From NCBI RefSeq assembly GCF_021491375.1, contig NZ_JAKEVY010000004.1, forward strand, positions 487,193 through 551,192: a stretch of 64,000 nt of DNA, given 5' to 3'. Numbering within the stretch: position 1 is the first letter of the stretch; each line of letters starts with the position of its first letter. This DNA is from Flavihumibacter fluminis. Its GTDB lineage: Bacteria; Bacteroidota; Bacteroidia; Chitinophagales; Chitinophagaceae. Positions 55,593 through 64,000 of this stretch are shown one piece after another. The position numbers were made by a program, and so were the translations under genes. Below the pieces are notes generated by a model. It was given only the letters and a program-made list of their open reading frames with translations. It ran no database searches and was not told the DNA's origin.

Positions 55593-56587
55593 TGCAATAC
55601 TGTTTTACGTTCACTAATAAATATTTCTGTAATCAGGAGCAGTAAAGTCAACAGTAGTAAGACATAGAAAAAACTATTGTATTGAACCGAATCAGAAGAT
55701 TCCAGTTGCTTTTTCTCAATCCCATCAAGTTGTGCAAGCAGGGTTTGGGCTGCTGAAGAAGGATCCTGCAGGTACACATAGGTTCCATTTCCTTTCACAG
55801 CCAGATTTCTTAATTGTTCTTCGTTTAACTTGCTGATTACCACATTTCCATTCGCATCCTTTTTGGTCTCACCTGTTTCGGGATCAATGATTGTAGTGCC
55901 GGCTATTGAGCCAACACCTACCGTATTGATCATAACACCAGATTCAACCAGGCGCTCCACTACTTCCAGTGCTTCCGGATCATGATCCTCGCCATCCGAT
56001 ATCAAGATTACCGCCTTATATTTCTGTTCCTTGGTATTAAAGGAGTTACCGGCCAGCTTAAGTGCTTCACCGATTACAGTACCCTGGGTTGGAACAGCAG
56101 CCGGACCTGCATTCTGTAAAAACAACTTGGCTGCGGATAAATCGGTGGTCAGCGGCATCTGGAGATAGGCTCTTCCGGCAAACCAGATCATACCCAGCCT
56201 GTTGTTTGACAACTGATCTATCAAAATGCTCGTTAATTGACGGGACCGCTCCAGCCGGTTAGGTTTAATATCCTGCGCCAGCATGCTTTTGCTTACATCC
56301 ATGATCAGCATTACATCCAATCCCTGGCGACTTTGATCCAGGCTCGCGCCTTTGAGTTGGGGGTTGGCAATTGACAGTGCCAGACAAACCAGGGCAACCA
56401 GCACCAGGATAAACTTTCGGATATGACGAGCCGGGGAAAATGACCCTGTTAATGCCTTAACCAGGCCAGGATCTCCCAGCAAGGCCAGCTTCTGTTTTCG
56501 GATGCGTTGCGCATTCACAAAAAGAATGACCAATACAGGTACCAGGATCAGGGCAGCCAGCCAATATGGATGTTCAAATCGAAACAA
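55589..56587 (-). CDS. VWA-domain membrane protein (BatB/BatA-like)
   Basis: A 332-residue protein with two N-terminal membrane segments (WLAALILVPVLVILF and FILVLVALVCLALSI) and a C-terminal one. Between them is a von Willebrand A domain with MIDAS residues in MLIMDVSKSMLA, and LISDGEDHDPEAL. This is the BatA/BatB architecture. It overlaps the TPR gene by four bases. Whether BatA or BatB cannot be told with only one copy present; the following TPR gene suggests BatB. Confidence 0.87.
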   Translation of the reverse strand: MFRFEHPYWLAALILVPVLVILFVNAQRIRKQKLALLGDPGLVKALTGSFSPARHIRKFILVLVALVCLALSIANPQLKGASLDQSRQGLDVMLIMDVSKSMLAQDIKPNRLERSRQLTSILIDQLSNNRLGMIWFAGRAYLQMPLTTDLSAAKLFLQNAGPAAVPTQGTVIGEALKLAGNSFNTKEQKYKAVILISDGEDHDPEALEVVERLVESGVMINTVGVGSIAGTTIIDPETGETKKDANGNVVISKLNEEQLRNLAVKGNGTYVYLQDPSSAAQTLLAQLDGIEKKQLESSDSVQYNSFFYVLLLLTLLLLITEIFISERKTVLQ

Positions 56588-56609
56588 GGGCTCGGTGTTT
56601 TATGGCAAT

Positions 56610-57374
56610 TTAGGGCAAAAAGCCGGCCAAAACCTGGTCCATGATCCTTTTTCCGGCAGCTTTTAAATCAACACCTTCCTCCCTGGTTCTCAACTGGATA
56701 ACAAAAAAATGCGGGTGTTGCCGAATTTCTTTCCATCCCTGTATCCAGAGAATGCGGGTACCATCTGTGTTGCTGCCTTCAGAAAATTTATACGCCAGCT
56801 TATATTCAGTGGAGTCTTCCACAAGCATCATATTGCTGACAATAGCATGTGTTCTGCGTTGAAAAGGCAACTGGTCAAAATACAGTTTCTTGACAATTCC
56901 TAGTTGCTCGTCTGCTGTAACCCGGATGGAATTGTCTATCCAAAAACGATCCAACTGGGCAATGCGCGGGGTATCATACCGCCGGGCATAACCAAGTGTA
57001 TCGATCCATCGCTGCAGTGTGTCCTTACCAATACGACCAGCCAGTTCCTGAAAGAAATGCAGGGAATCGGCTTTAAAAGCCTGCTCCAGTGTGGTGCCAT
57101 TAATATCCGATTGTTCATCCTTTAAACGTCCAGTTTCTATTGCAACCATCGACTGGACAATGTAAAAACTTGATCCAGGGACCACGGCCGAGTCGCGGAA
57201 TACTTTTCGGTCGCTCAACACAAAATCGCCGCTCAGGTTGTGAAAAACTCCAATTACACCATCCAGCTTTTCCGCCTCCAGTAACTTTCTTAATCCTGCA
57301 TCCTCGGTAACATTATTGGGAGAACAGGATGCCAAACAGACGGACACCAGGAACCAGCCAAGGAGATATCGCAT
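56610..57374 (-). CDS. Class D beta-lactamase-like lipoprotein lacking catalytic motifs
   Basis: A 254-residue lipoprotein (lipobox LASC) whose pattern matches class D beta-lactamases: VFHNLSGDFVLSD, VPGSSFYIVQSMVAIETG and FWIDNSIRVTADEQL. The S-T-F-K site reads Ser68-Ser-Phe-Tyr71, so the carbamylated lysine is missing (bases TCA AGT TTT TAC). The third motif expected to be K-T-G reads KFS. It is therefore likely inactive as a beta-lactamase and could be a binding protein or regulator. It is divergent from the aldose epimerase across 39 bases. Confidence 0.7.
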   Translation of the reverse strand: MRYLLGWFLVSVCLASCSPNNVTEDAGLRKLLEAEKLDGVIGVFHNLSGDFVLSDRKVFRDSAVVPGSSFYIVQSMVAIETGRLKDEQSDINGTTLEQAFKADSLHFFQELAGRIGKDTLQRWIDTLGYARRYDTPRIAQLDRFWIDNSIRVTADEQLGIVKKLYFDQLPFQRRTHAIVSNMMLVEDSTEYKLAYKFSEGSNTDGTRILWIQGWKEIRQHPHFFVIQLRTREEGVDLKAAGKRIMDQVLAGFLP

Positions 57375-57402
57375 AATTCAAATTTGTGCCGCAAAGTTAG
57401 GT

Positions 57403-57410
57403 AGTTTTGT
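57403..57410 (+). promoter_or_regulatory. -7 box before the aldose epimerase gene
   Basis: TAGTTTTG matches TAnnTTTG and lies three bases before the start codon, suggesting a leaderless or very short-leader transcript. Confidence 0.4.
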
Positions 57411-57413
57411 CCC

Positions 57414-58376
57414 ATGAGATTTCGCATCACCCATTCTAACTTTAAAGGTATCCAGCTGATTCACCTGCATGATGATGAATTATCCTGTACCGTTTCCATA
57501 GCCCCGGAACAGGGAGCCATGCTGCATGCATTTACAGTTCAATCCGGTATGGGCCCGGTTAACATAATAAATAATTACTCCAATAAAGCCGAACTTGACA
57601 AGGAACTGGCTCTCAGTTACAAGAGCAGTAAATTATCTCCCTTCCCCTGCCGGATTGAAAATGGCAGCTACCTCTGGGAAGGACATCGATACCAGTTTGC
57701 CAACCGATTTCCGGATGGATCTGCCATACATGGACTCCTGTTCAACAAAAGCTTTACTGTCAAGGAACAAAAAACCACAGAATTCTTTGCTTCCGTGCTA
57801 TTTGAGTATCAGTATGAAGCAGAAGATCCCGGTTATCCATTCCGGTATACCTGCCAGGTTCTGTATACCCTCTTTCATGGAAATACACTCCAGGTGCAGA
57901 CAACGCTGCATAACAGTGATCAACAAACGATTCCTATGGGAGACGGATGGCATCCCTATTTTCAACTCAGCGAAAGTATTAATGATTGCTGGCTCCGGTT
58001 TCCGGCAAAAGGCATGCTGGAGTTCAGCGAGCAATTGATTCCAACCGGAAGAATACTGCCTTATCAAACATTCAATGCAAGCAAACCTTTTGGAAATACT
58101 GAGCTAGACAACTGTTTTTTACTGGATCCAGCCGGCGGACAGCCGGTGTGTGAGTGGAGCCATCCGGCTAGCGGGCTTTCCATCCGGTTCGTTACAGATG
58201 AACAGTACCCTCACCTGCAGATTTATACGCCGCCAGACCGGAAAAGCATTGCAATTGAAAACCTGAGTTCGGCGCCGAATTGTTTTAATAATGGAATCGG
58301 TTTGATAGAACTGGCGCCGGGCCAAACAAAAACACTGACCCTGCATTATATAATAGATACAAAAGAAACCAATTAA
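57414..58376 (+). CDS. Aldose 1-epimerase
   Basis: A 320-residue mutarotase-fold enzyme interconverting sugar anomers. It contains AIHGLLFNKSF, GDGWHPYFQLSES and TELDNCFLLD, and IAIENLSSAPNCFNNGIGLIEL carries the conserved region around the catalytic Glu. It is distinct from the LacX-like protein at 30902-31780. No sugar-pathway partner is adjacent. Confidence 0.9.
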   Translation: MRFRITHSNFKGIQLIHLHDDELSCTVSIAPEQGAMLHAFTVQSGMGPVNIINNYSNKAELDKELALSYKSSKLSPFPCRIENGSYLWEGHRYQFANRFPDGSAIHGLLFNKSFTVKEQKTTEFFASVLFEYQYEAEDPGYPFRYTCQVLYTLFHGNTLQVQTTLHNSDQQTIPMGDGWHPYFQLSESINDCWLRFPAKGMLEFSEQLIPTGRILPYQTFNASKPFGNTELDNCFLLDPAGGQPVCEWSHPASGLSIRFVTDEQYPHLQIYTPPDRKSIAIENLSSAPNCFNNGIGLIELAPGQTKTLTLHYIIDTKETN

Positions 58377-58403
58377 CTTGTTCTCAAATTTTAAACCACA
58401 GAA

Positions 58404-59183
58404 ATGAAAAAGTATAAACTCCTGCTCACTTTCCTGGTAACGGTACTCTTCACCGCCTGTATCCAGATTGAAGAAGAGGTGGAAATCAGGGAAGATGGCT
58501 CAGGAACAATGGCCGCCAGAACCGATATGGGCCAGTTATTTGAAATGCTGAAAGGTTTTGCTTCTCCGGAAGACCTGCAAAAAGATGGTATGGACAAAGC
58601 CATGGACACTACCATTATGATGAAGGATATTGTAGACACTGCTCAGGAGTTGAGTGCCGAAAATAAAGCCCTGCTTCGCAACGGAAAACTGCAACTCCAG
58701 ATGAACATGAAGGAGAATCTTTTTAACATCAACATGAATTTCCCCTTCAAGAGCATTGCGGATGCTAATAAACTAACCAAGGCAATGAATGAAATGGATG
58801 TCATGGGCAAATCACTCAAGAATTTGGGTGGGCAACAACCCGGTCCGGATCAACCGGCCCCTATTCCCAGCAGCGGCGGCGGAATTGAAAAGGTTAATTC
58901 CATGTACGATGTCACTTTCAGCAATGGAGAATACAAAAAGGTATTGAACCAGGCCCGCTATGACAGCCTGATGAGCGACCCCAAACTCCAGGAATCCAAA
59001 GGTATGCTTTCCATGATGGGCGATATGAGCCTGAACCTGACCGTAAAAGTTCCAAAAAAAGTAAAATCAGTTAGTAATCCCAGGGCGGTAATTTCTGCAG
59101 ACAAAAAAACTGTTACACTTAAAGGAGATATCGTTGCTGCGCTGGATTCTCCCAAACTGATGGAAATCATCATCCGCTATTAA
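58404..59183 (+). CDS. Hypothetical lipoprotein
   Basis: A 259-residue predicted lipoprotein (LFTAC, Cys19). The N-terminal part after the cysteine, QIEEEVEIREDGSGTMAARTD, resembles a class of small Bacteroidota lipoproteins that begin with an E-x-R-E-DGSG motif. There is a proline-rich stretch (GPDQPAPIPSSGGG) near 150. It ends beta-rich (TVTLKGDIVAALDSP region). Function is unknown. Its stop overlaps the start of the next gene (TAATG). Confidence 0.72.
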   Translation: MKKYKLLLTFLVTVLFTACIQIEEEVEIREDGSGTMAARTDMGQLFEMLKGFASPEDLQKDGMDKAMDTTIMMKDIVDTAQELSAENKALLRNGKLQLQMNMKENLFNINMNFPFKSIADANKLTKAMNEMDVMGKSLKNLGGQQPGPDQPAPIPSSGGGIEKVNSMYDVTFSNGEYKKVLNQARYDSLMSDPKLQESKGMLSMMGDMSLNLTVKVPKKVKSVSNPRAVISADKKTVTLKGDIVAALDSPKLMEIIIRY

Positions 59184-59863
59184 TGAACCAACCTGGAGTT
59201 ACAATAAAAAATGGCTGGCAAATCGGTTACCTGACACTGTTAGGAATCCATTTGCTGGCTATTTTTTTTAACTGGGATACGTTACGTTTTGTAACGAAAC
59301 CCCTGTTAATGGTTTGGCTGCTCGTTTATTTCATTTCCATAACAGTGCCGGGAGCTCCCTTTCGAAAGCTGGTGATCGCGGCACTGTTTTTTTCCTGGCT
59401 GGGAGATGTGTTTCTCATGCAACCGGCTTCCAGTTTTTTTATGGCAGGATTAGCCAGCTTCCTGCTTGCACAATTGTTATACACCTGGATTTTTCTAAAT
59501 GCCAGGAAACGCTGTAATACCACAGGCCGCTGGAACCCGGTGATGCTGATTTCAATACTGGTATATATAATCCTTCTTTATGCCTGGCTTTTCAGGACCT
59601 TACCAAATGAACTCAGGCTTCCTGTTTTATTATATGCCATTGCTATCGGCAGCATGTTGGCATCCGCCTTTCATGTATATGCAAAACCATTCGAAAATCC
59701 TGCACTGCTGCTGATTTGCGGTGCTGCACTTTTTGTGCTTTCCGATAGCCTGCTTGCCATTAACCAGTTCATACAACCATTTCCCCTGGCGGGTGTTGGT
59801 ATCATGCTGACGTATGGTCTGGCCCAATTATTCATTGTTAAATCAATCTCCCGCATCTCATGA
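59183..59863 (+). CDS. Lysoplasmalogenase (YhhN family)
   Basis: A 226-residue integral membrane protein with about eight helices (for example LTLLGIHLLAIFF and VIAALFFSWLGDVFLM). The conserved SWLGDVFLM and FVLSDSLLAINQF place it in the YhhN/TMEM86 family. Members cleave vinyl-ether lysolipids. It is coupled to both neighbours: it overlaps the previous gene by one base and nadB by four. Confidence 0.88.
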   Translation: MNQPGVTIKNGWQIGYLTLLGIHLLAIFFNWDTLRFVTKPLLMVWLLVYFISITVPGAPFRKLVIAALFFSWLGDVFLMQPASSFFMAGLASFLLAQLLYTWIFLNARKRCNTTGRWNPVMLISILVYIILLYAWLFRTLPNELRLPVLLYAIAIGSMLASAFHVYAKPFENPALLLICGAALFVLSDSLLAINQFIQPFPLAGVGIMLTYGLAQLFIVKSISRIS

Positions 59864-61461
59864 TACAAACTGATTTTTTAGTAATCGGATCCGGAATTGC
59901 CGGGCTCACCTATGCTCTTAAAATGGCAGAGCGATTTCCCGATAAAAAAATTACCGTCGTTACTAAAGCCGCTGCAGATGAAACCAATACCAAATATGCA
60001 CAGGGCGGAATAGCGGGAGTAACCGATTTCGAAAACGACAGCTTTGAAAAACACATCAACGATACCCTGATTGCAGGTGATGGGCTTTGCAATGAAAAAA
60101 TTGTAGAAATTGTTGTGAAAGAAGGGGTACAGCGGATCAGCGAAATCATTGAATGGGGTGCCAAATTTGATAAAGACGCTGATGGCGATTATATGCTGGG
60201 CATGGAAGGCGGGCATAGCGAATACCGCATCCTGCATCACAAAGATGTTACCGGAAAGGAAATGGAACGGGCACTGATTGAAAAGGTGCAGCAATTCCCC
60301 AACATAGAATTCCATAAACACTGGTTCGTTATCGAATTGATTACCCAACACCACCTGGGTTACCTGGTTACCAAAAGCACTCCAGATATCCAGTGCTATG
60401 GAGTTTACGCACTCAACACCAATACTAACCAGATTGAAAAAATTCTCGCCGGAACCACCCTGCTTGCAACTGGAGGGAATGGTCAGGTTTATCGCTCTAC
60501 TACCAATCCTGCCATAGCAACCGGAGATGGAACGGCGATGGTCTACCGCGCCAAAGGCCGGATTGAGAATATGGAATTTATCCAATTTCATCCTACAGCA
60601 TTATATGAACCCGGAGTTGGCGGTCAGGCTTTCCTGATAACCGAAGCTGTAAGGGGTGACGGTGGTATTCTTCGAAATAAAAAAGGAGAAGCCTTCATGG
60701 AACGGTACGATGAACGCAAGGACCTGGCGCCGCGTGATATTGTGGCCCGCGCCATCGATTCCGAGATGAAAATCACCGGTACTGAACATGTTTACCTGGA
60801 TTGCCGCCACCTGGATAAAGACAAATTCATTCATCATTTCCCGAACATTTACGAAAAATGTCTTTCCATCGGGATAGATATCACGCAACACCAGATACCT
60901 GTTGCACCCGCTGCTCACTATAGTTGTGGTGGAATAAAAACCGATGAATGGGGTAGAACTTCTATCCGAAGCCTGTATGCTGCAGGAGAATGTGCATCAA
61001 CCGGTTTACATGGAGCCAATCGACTGGCAAGCAACTCTTTATTGGAAGCAATGGTATTCGGACATCGGGCGTTTGAAGATGCATCCCGATTACCTCAAAC
61101 ATCGATCGACCCTGCGCTTATTCCGGATTGGGACAGCGCCGGAACAACCGATCCCAGAGAAATGATCCTGATCACGCAAAGCCTGAAGGAACTGCAGTTG
61201 CTGATGAGTGATTATGTAGGTATCGTAAGAACCAATGTCAGACTGGAAAGGGCCATGCGGCGGCTGGATCTGTTGTGGGAAGAAACTGAAAAACTGTATG
61301 TAAGTACTACCCTCTCTCCCCAACTCTGCGAATTACGAAACATGATCACGGTTGCCTACCTGATTGTCAAGGGAGCCCAGTTCAGAAAAGAAAGTCGCGG
61401 ACTTCATTTTAACACCGATTACCCGGAAAAGAGCCCGATTCTGCAAAACATCGTACTCTGA
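59860..61461 (+). CDS. nadB: L-aspartate oxidase
   Basis: A 533-residue FAD enzyme that oxidises aspartate to iminoaspartate in NAD synthesis. FLVIGSGIAGLTYALKMAE is the dinucleotide site, TKYAQGGIAGV and EFIQFHPTALYEPG the conserved substrate regions, and YAAGECASTGLHGANRLASNSLLEA the second FAD signature. A short C-terminal helical domain is present. No nadA or nadC gene is adjacent. Confidence 0.95.
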   Translation: MIQTDFLVIGSGIAGLTYALKMAERFPDKKITVVTKAAADETNTKYAQGGIAGVTDFENDSFEKHINDTLIAGDGLCNEKIVEIVVKEGVQRISEIIEWGAKFDKDADGDYMLGMEGGHSEYRILHHKDVTGKEMERALIEKVQQFPNIEFHKHWFVIELITQHHLGYLVTKSTPDIQCYGVYALNTNTNQIEKILAGTTLLATGGNGQVYRSTTNPAIATGDGTAMVYRAKGRIENMEFIQFHPTALYEPGVGGQAFLITEAVRGDGGILRNKKGEAFMERYDERKDLAPRDIVARAIDSEMKITGTEHVYLDCRHLDKDKFIHHFPNIYEKCLSIGIDITQHQIPVAPAAHYSCGGIKTDEWGRTSIRSLYAAGECASTGLHGANRLASNSLLEAMVFGHRAFEDASRLPQTSIDPALIPDWDSAGTTDPREMILITQSLKELQLLMSDYVGIVRTNVRLERAMRRLDLLWEETEKLYVSTTLSPQLCELRNMITVAYLIVKGAQFRKESRGLHFNTDYPEKSPILQNIVL

Positions 61462-61551
61462 CCGTTTTCAGAAAATACCGTGTTTTTCTCCCCCCTTCCT
61501 GCTTGGAGGGAGAGAAACAGCCCATTACATTTGTACAAACAGCCAATCAAC

Positions 61552-62487
61552 ATGTATTATTTACTATATGGATTTCTTTACCTGGCATCACTCATCCCGT
61601 TGAGGATCCTTTATGCCCTGGGAGATTTGCTGGGTTGGCTGATCTTCGACCTTGCTGGATACCGAAGAAAAGTAATAGACCAGAACATATACCTGGCTTT
61701 CCCGGAAAGGACCGACGAAGAGCGAAAGGGAATCCGGAAAAGATTCCAGCGCAACTTTATTGATACATTTATCGAAACCCTCAAACTCATTTCCGCCGGA
61801 AAGTCATTCATAACCAGCCGGATGCAGGGCGAGTATGACAAATTCAATACGCTCTACGAAAAAGGGTTACGTTGCCAGGTTCATATGGGACATAACTTTA
61901 ATTGGGAACTGGGAAACCTGGCATACGGTTACTACTGCAAACACCCCCTCTTAGGAGTCTATATGCCGCTTAAGAATAAGGCAATGGATAGAATTTTCCG
62001 CGAGCTCAGAAGCAAAACCGGTACCATCCTCTTGCCTGCAACAGACATGAAGAACAGCATGTTTCCTTACCGCGACACACAATATCTGCTTGGACTGGTG
62101 GCAGACCAGGTGCCATCAAAAGTTCACCAGGCCTACTGGTTAAATTTTTTCGGACATCCTACCCCGTTCATTCCCGGTCCTGAGAAAGGTGCGCGTGCAG
62201 GAAATATACCCGTAGCATTTGTAAGTATTTCAAAGATCAAAAGAGGCTATTATTATCTCCACGTTGAAATTGCGGAAGAAAATCCATCCAGCTTAGAAGA
62301 AGGAGAATTAACCCGCCGATACAGAAACTTTTTGGAAGAAACCATTAAACAACACCCGGATATGTGGCTATGGAGCCACCGACGATGGAAAAAATCCTGG
62401 AAACCAGAATATACCGCCCGTTGGATTGATCTGGTTCCGGCTCCCTCCCAGGCTGTTGATCCTTACAAAGAAACAGTCCATCCATAA
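61552..62487 (+). CDS. LpxL/HtrB-like lipid A acyltransferase
   Basis: A 311-residue membrane-anchored acyltransferase (hydrophobic N-terminus LLYGFLYLASLIPLRILYAL). It keeps the H-x4-E type active site in HMGHNFNWELG, QVPSKVHQAYWLNFFGHPTPFIPGPE and MWLWSHRRWKKSWKP, as in LpxL/LpxM enzymes adding secondary acyl chains to lipid A. The ATG at 61552 is chosen; the open frame begins at 61480. It lies about 90 bases after nadB. Confidence 0.9.
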   Translation: MYYLLYGFLYLASLIPLRILYALGDLLGWLIFDLAGYRRKVIDQNIYLAFPERTDEERKGIRKRFQRNFIDTFIETLKLISAGKSFITSRMQGEYDKFNTLYEKGLRCQVHMGHNFNWELGNLAYGYYCKHPLLGVYMPLKNKAMDRIFRELRSKTGTILLPATDMKNSMFPYRDTQYLLGLVADQVPSKVHQAYWLNFFGHPTPFIPGPEKGARAGNIPVAFVSISKIKRGYYYLHVEIAEENPSSLEEGELTRRYRNFLEETIKQHPDMWLWSHRRWKKSWKPEYTARWIDLVPAPSQAVDPYKETVHP

Positions 62488-62508
62488 ACCTTTGCCAAAC
62501 CACCTGCA

Positions 62509-62523
62509 ACCGGTTTAACCGGT
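62509..62523. promoter_or_regulatory. Palindrome upstream of response-regulator gene
   Basis: ACCGGTTTAACCGGT contains the perfect palindrome CCGGTT-T-AACCGG in the gap between the acyltransferase and response-regulator genes. It may be a regulator-binding site; no partner is proven. Confidence 0.35.
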
Positions 62524-62571
62524 AAGCTTATTGATCTGTACCTGTTTTCTCAATTATTAAAACAACCAAGT

Positions 62572-63237
62572 ATGGACAAAAAATTCAAAGTGGTACTGGT
62601 GGACGATCATGTTTTGTTAAGAAATGGACTGGCCTCTACCGTTCAAAGTTTTGACCGGTTTGAGGTACTCTTTCAGGCATCCAATGGAACTGAAATGATT
62701 CAAATGATCAATCCTTCCAATTTACCAGACCTGGTTTTGATGGATGTGAATATGCCTGAAATGGATGGGTACGCTTCCGCTAGCTGGTTAAAAAGAAATT
62801 ACCCGGATATTCGGACACTGGCACTTTCCATGTATGATACTGAAAATGCAATCATCCGAATGTTCAAAGCAGGTGTGAGAGGATATATTATGAAGTATTG
62901 TGACCCGGTTGATCTGAATGCTGCAATGGAAGCTCTCATGATTAAAGGCTATTATTACTCAGAATTGGTTACAGGCCGCCTGATTCACACCATCAACCAG
63001 TACGATGACAGTGACTCTGAAGACTACCGGAACCCCCTGGCCGTGTTAAATGACCGGGAAATTGAATTCCTTCGGTATGCCTGTACAGAAATGACCTATA
63101 AAGAAATCGCCAGCAAAATGTACCTGAGTCCTCGTACTATTGATGGCTACCGCGATACCCTGTTTGATAAACTACATATCAAAACACGTGTGGGACTGGT
63201 AACTTTTGCAATCAGGAATGGCTTGGTTTCCGTGTAA
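62572..63237 (+). CDS. NarL/LuxR-type response regulator
   Basis: A 221-residue regulator. The receiver domain (1-125) has the acid pocket in VVLVDDH and phosphoryl-acceptor Asp58 in LVLMDVNMPEMDG, with the conserved Lys in GYIMKYC. The C-terminal LuxR-type HTH covers about 150-215 (LNDREIEFLRYACTEMTYKEIASKMYLSPRTIDGYRDTLFDKL). No histidine kinase gene is adjacent, so it is an orphan here. Its 3' end overlaps the convergent rhodanese gene by about 26 bases. Confidence 0.93.
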   Translation: MDKKFKVVLVDDHVLLRNGLASTVQSFDRFEVLFQASNGTEMIQMINPSNLPDLVLMDVNMPEMDGYASASWLKRNYPDIRTLALSMYDTENAIIRMFKAGVRGYIMKYCDPVDLNAAMEALMIKGYYYSELVTGRLIHTINQYDDSDSEDYRNPLAVLNDREIEFLRYACTEMTYKEIASKMYLSPRTIDGYRDTLFDKLHIKTRVGLVTFAIRNGLVSV

Positions 63238-63862
63238 TAGGGATGGATTTTTCCCGTTGAATAGCATCGAAACCTCCTGCCACCACACGAAGGTTGTGAA
63301 CTCCTTGTTTTTTGATAAGACTCGCAGCAAGAATGCTTCTCTGCCCTCCTCCGCAATGGAGATACAACTGCTGGTCTTCATCAAAATTCGCAATCGTGGC
63401 CAGATCAATTAGTTCCGCCAATGGTATGTGCTGGGCCTTTGTTACATGTGCAGCCTCAAATTCTTCTTCCCCACGAAGGTCAATTACCTGTAGATGAGGA
63501 TCGTGTGGAAGATCCAGCGCCAATTCATCGGCTTCAACTTCAATGATCATATCCAATGGACAAGATGCCTTTTCCCAGGCTTCAAATCCACCATCCAGCA
63601 CCTTCCAGGAAATGGATGGGAAAGCGGATTGAAAACGAGCGATTGCTTCATCTTCATTTCCAGCTTCACTTATTAATACAACCAACGGATCAGCTATATT
63701 TTCCGCAATCCATTTATCATACTTCCCACTGCTTCCGGCACTGACGGAACCAGGGATAAACCCTTCCACAAAAGCATTCGCTGGCCTTGTATCCAACATA
63801 AATACGGGCTCTTTTTCTGTTAAAGAATCGAGCTCTTCAACATTGATCCGGTTAGTATTCAT
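63212..63862 (-). CDS. Rhodanese-domain protein (two domains, first degenerate)
   Basis: A 216-residue protein from the ATG at 63862. The first domain (about 1-95, VFMLDTRPANAFVEGFIPGS) lacks a catalytic cysteine where LVVLISEAGNEDEA stands. The second (about 105-205) has QVIDLRGEEEFEAAHVTKAQH and an active-site loop YLHCGGGQRSILAAS. It should handle sulfane sulfur in the cytoplasm. The frame is open to 63922, but those upstream codons come from the 3' end of a group II intron. Confidence 0.87.
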   Translation of the reverse strand: MNTNRINVEELDSLTEKEPVFMLDTRPANAFVEGFIPGSVSAGSSGKYDKWIAENIADPLVVLISEAGNEDEAIARFQSAFPSISWKVLDGGFEAWEKASCPLDMIIEVEADELALDLPHDPHLQVIDLRGEEEFEAAHVTKAQHIPLAELIDLATIANFDEDQQLYLHCGGGQRSILAASLIKKQGVHNLRVVAGGFDAIQREKSIPITRKPSHS

Positions 63863-63874
63863 GGCGCGAAGGTA

Positions 63875-64000
63875 ATAGAGTAGGAAGATAGCAAACAATT
63901 TGTTTGCTATCTGTCCTCTCACACCACCGTACGTACCGTTCGGTATACGGCGGTTCCTTAATTTAGTTTCCGCGCAGCCAGATAGCAGTCCGTCAAAAAG
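63875..64000 (-). mobile_element. Group II intron, 3' end (domains V and VI)
   Basis: The minus strand carries a typical domain V: GGAACCGCCGTATACCG followed by a GTACGTACGGT stretch and GGTGTGAGAGG. Domain VI follows as the perfect 12-base inverted repeat AGATAGCAAACA / TGTTTGCTATCT (63885-63911) and TCCTACTCTAT, a usual 3' end with a branch-point A. The intron therefore extends beyond base 64000 and ends about 12 bases upstream of the rhodanese start. A reverse-transcriptase gene, if any, lies outside the window. Confidence 0.85.

Noticed and set aside
63863..63922. Rhodanese N-terminal hydrophobic extension
   Set aside because: The extra codons come from domain VI of the group II intron. 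The ATG at 63862 starts the domain.
1..64000. tRNA, rRNA or other structured RNA genes
   Set aside because: No cloverleaf or rRNA signature was recognised in the short intergenic gaps. Only the intron domain V was found.

Overview
The window looks like a chromosomal segment of a Bacteroidota bacterium, most likely a relative of Chitinophagaceae. This rests on protein families and signals only: a UpxY-type antiterminator heading a surface-polysaccharide operon, the long IspG form, a fused IcmF-type mutase, BatB/BatC-like proteins, an outer-membrane BNR-repeat protein, little Shine-Dalgarno sequence, and TAnnTTTG-type -7 promoter boxes close to start codons. No rRNA or tRNA gene was recognised. 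No complete transposon was seen, but the last ~125 bases carry the 3' end of a group II intron.

Layout. 1-9.5 kb: a minus-strand capsule/exopolysaccharide operon (UpxY, Wza-like lipoprotein, Wzc-like tyrosine kinase, GT4, Wzx-like flippase, GT4, two GT2), with a leader holding a promoter, a 16-codon ORF and a terminator. 9.5-17.4 kb: a sugar O/N-acyltransferase, a NagX-like membrane acyltransferase, and a planctomycete-style cytochrome set (DUF2231-cytochrome-LRR, DUF1501, PSCyt/DUF1549/DUF1553). 17.5-20.8 kb: MurU-like and AmgK-like cell-wall salvage enzymes, the kinase fused to a RapZ C-terminal domain, then a PA0069-type radical SAM protein. 20.8-24.2 kb: two degenerate 2H-phosphoesterase-like proteins divergent from umuDC. 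24.4-28.7 kb: DUF72, metallophosphoesterase, AmpD-like amidase lipoprotein and DEAD-box helicase. 28.8-30.9 kb: a broken SAM hydroxide adenosyltransferase followed by an AbiE toxin-antitoxin pair. 30.9-34.8 kb: aldose epimerase, DUF779 and aldehyde dehydrogenase, and a divergent AraC regulator. 34.8-39.4 kb: a serine-hydrolase/D-aminoacylase fusion followed by DgcN- and DgcA-like genes, apparently for D-amino-acid or D-glutamate salvage. 39.4-46.5 kb: a small hypothetical, a BNR-repeat protein and IcmF. 46.6-52.3 kb: an operon alternating outer-membrane barrels with two vanadium-haloperoxidase/PAP2 lipoproteins, closed by a strong terminator. 52.3-64 kb: mostly housekeeping genes (IspG, BatB/BatC, aldose epimerase, lysoplasmalogenase, NadB, LpxL-like acyltransferase, response regulator, rhodanese).

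The most unusual feature is a dispersed family of polypurine/polypyrimidine repeats between about 12.9 and 46 kb. Copies lie in intergenic gaps and also in frame inside three unrelated proteins, as K/E/G/R-rich inserts. Several copies share the word CTTCCTTTCCTCCAT. A second repeat type, built from GTGAGAC/GTGAGAT words, accompanies two of them. A recurring functional theme is cell-wall sugar and D-amino-acid recycling (MurU, AmgK-RapZ, AmpD-like amidase, D-aminoacylase fusion, DgcN/DgcA). All functional calls come from reading motifs by eye; no database search was possible.
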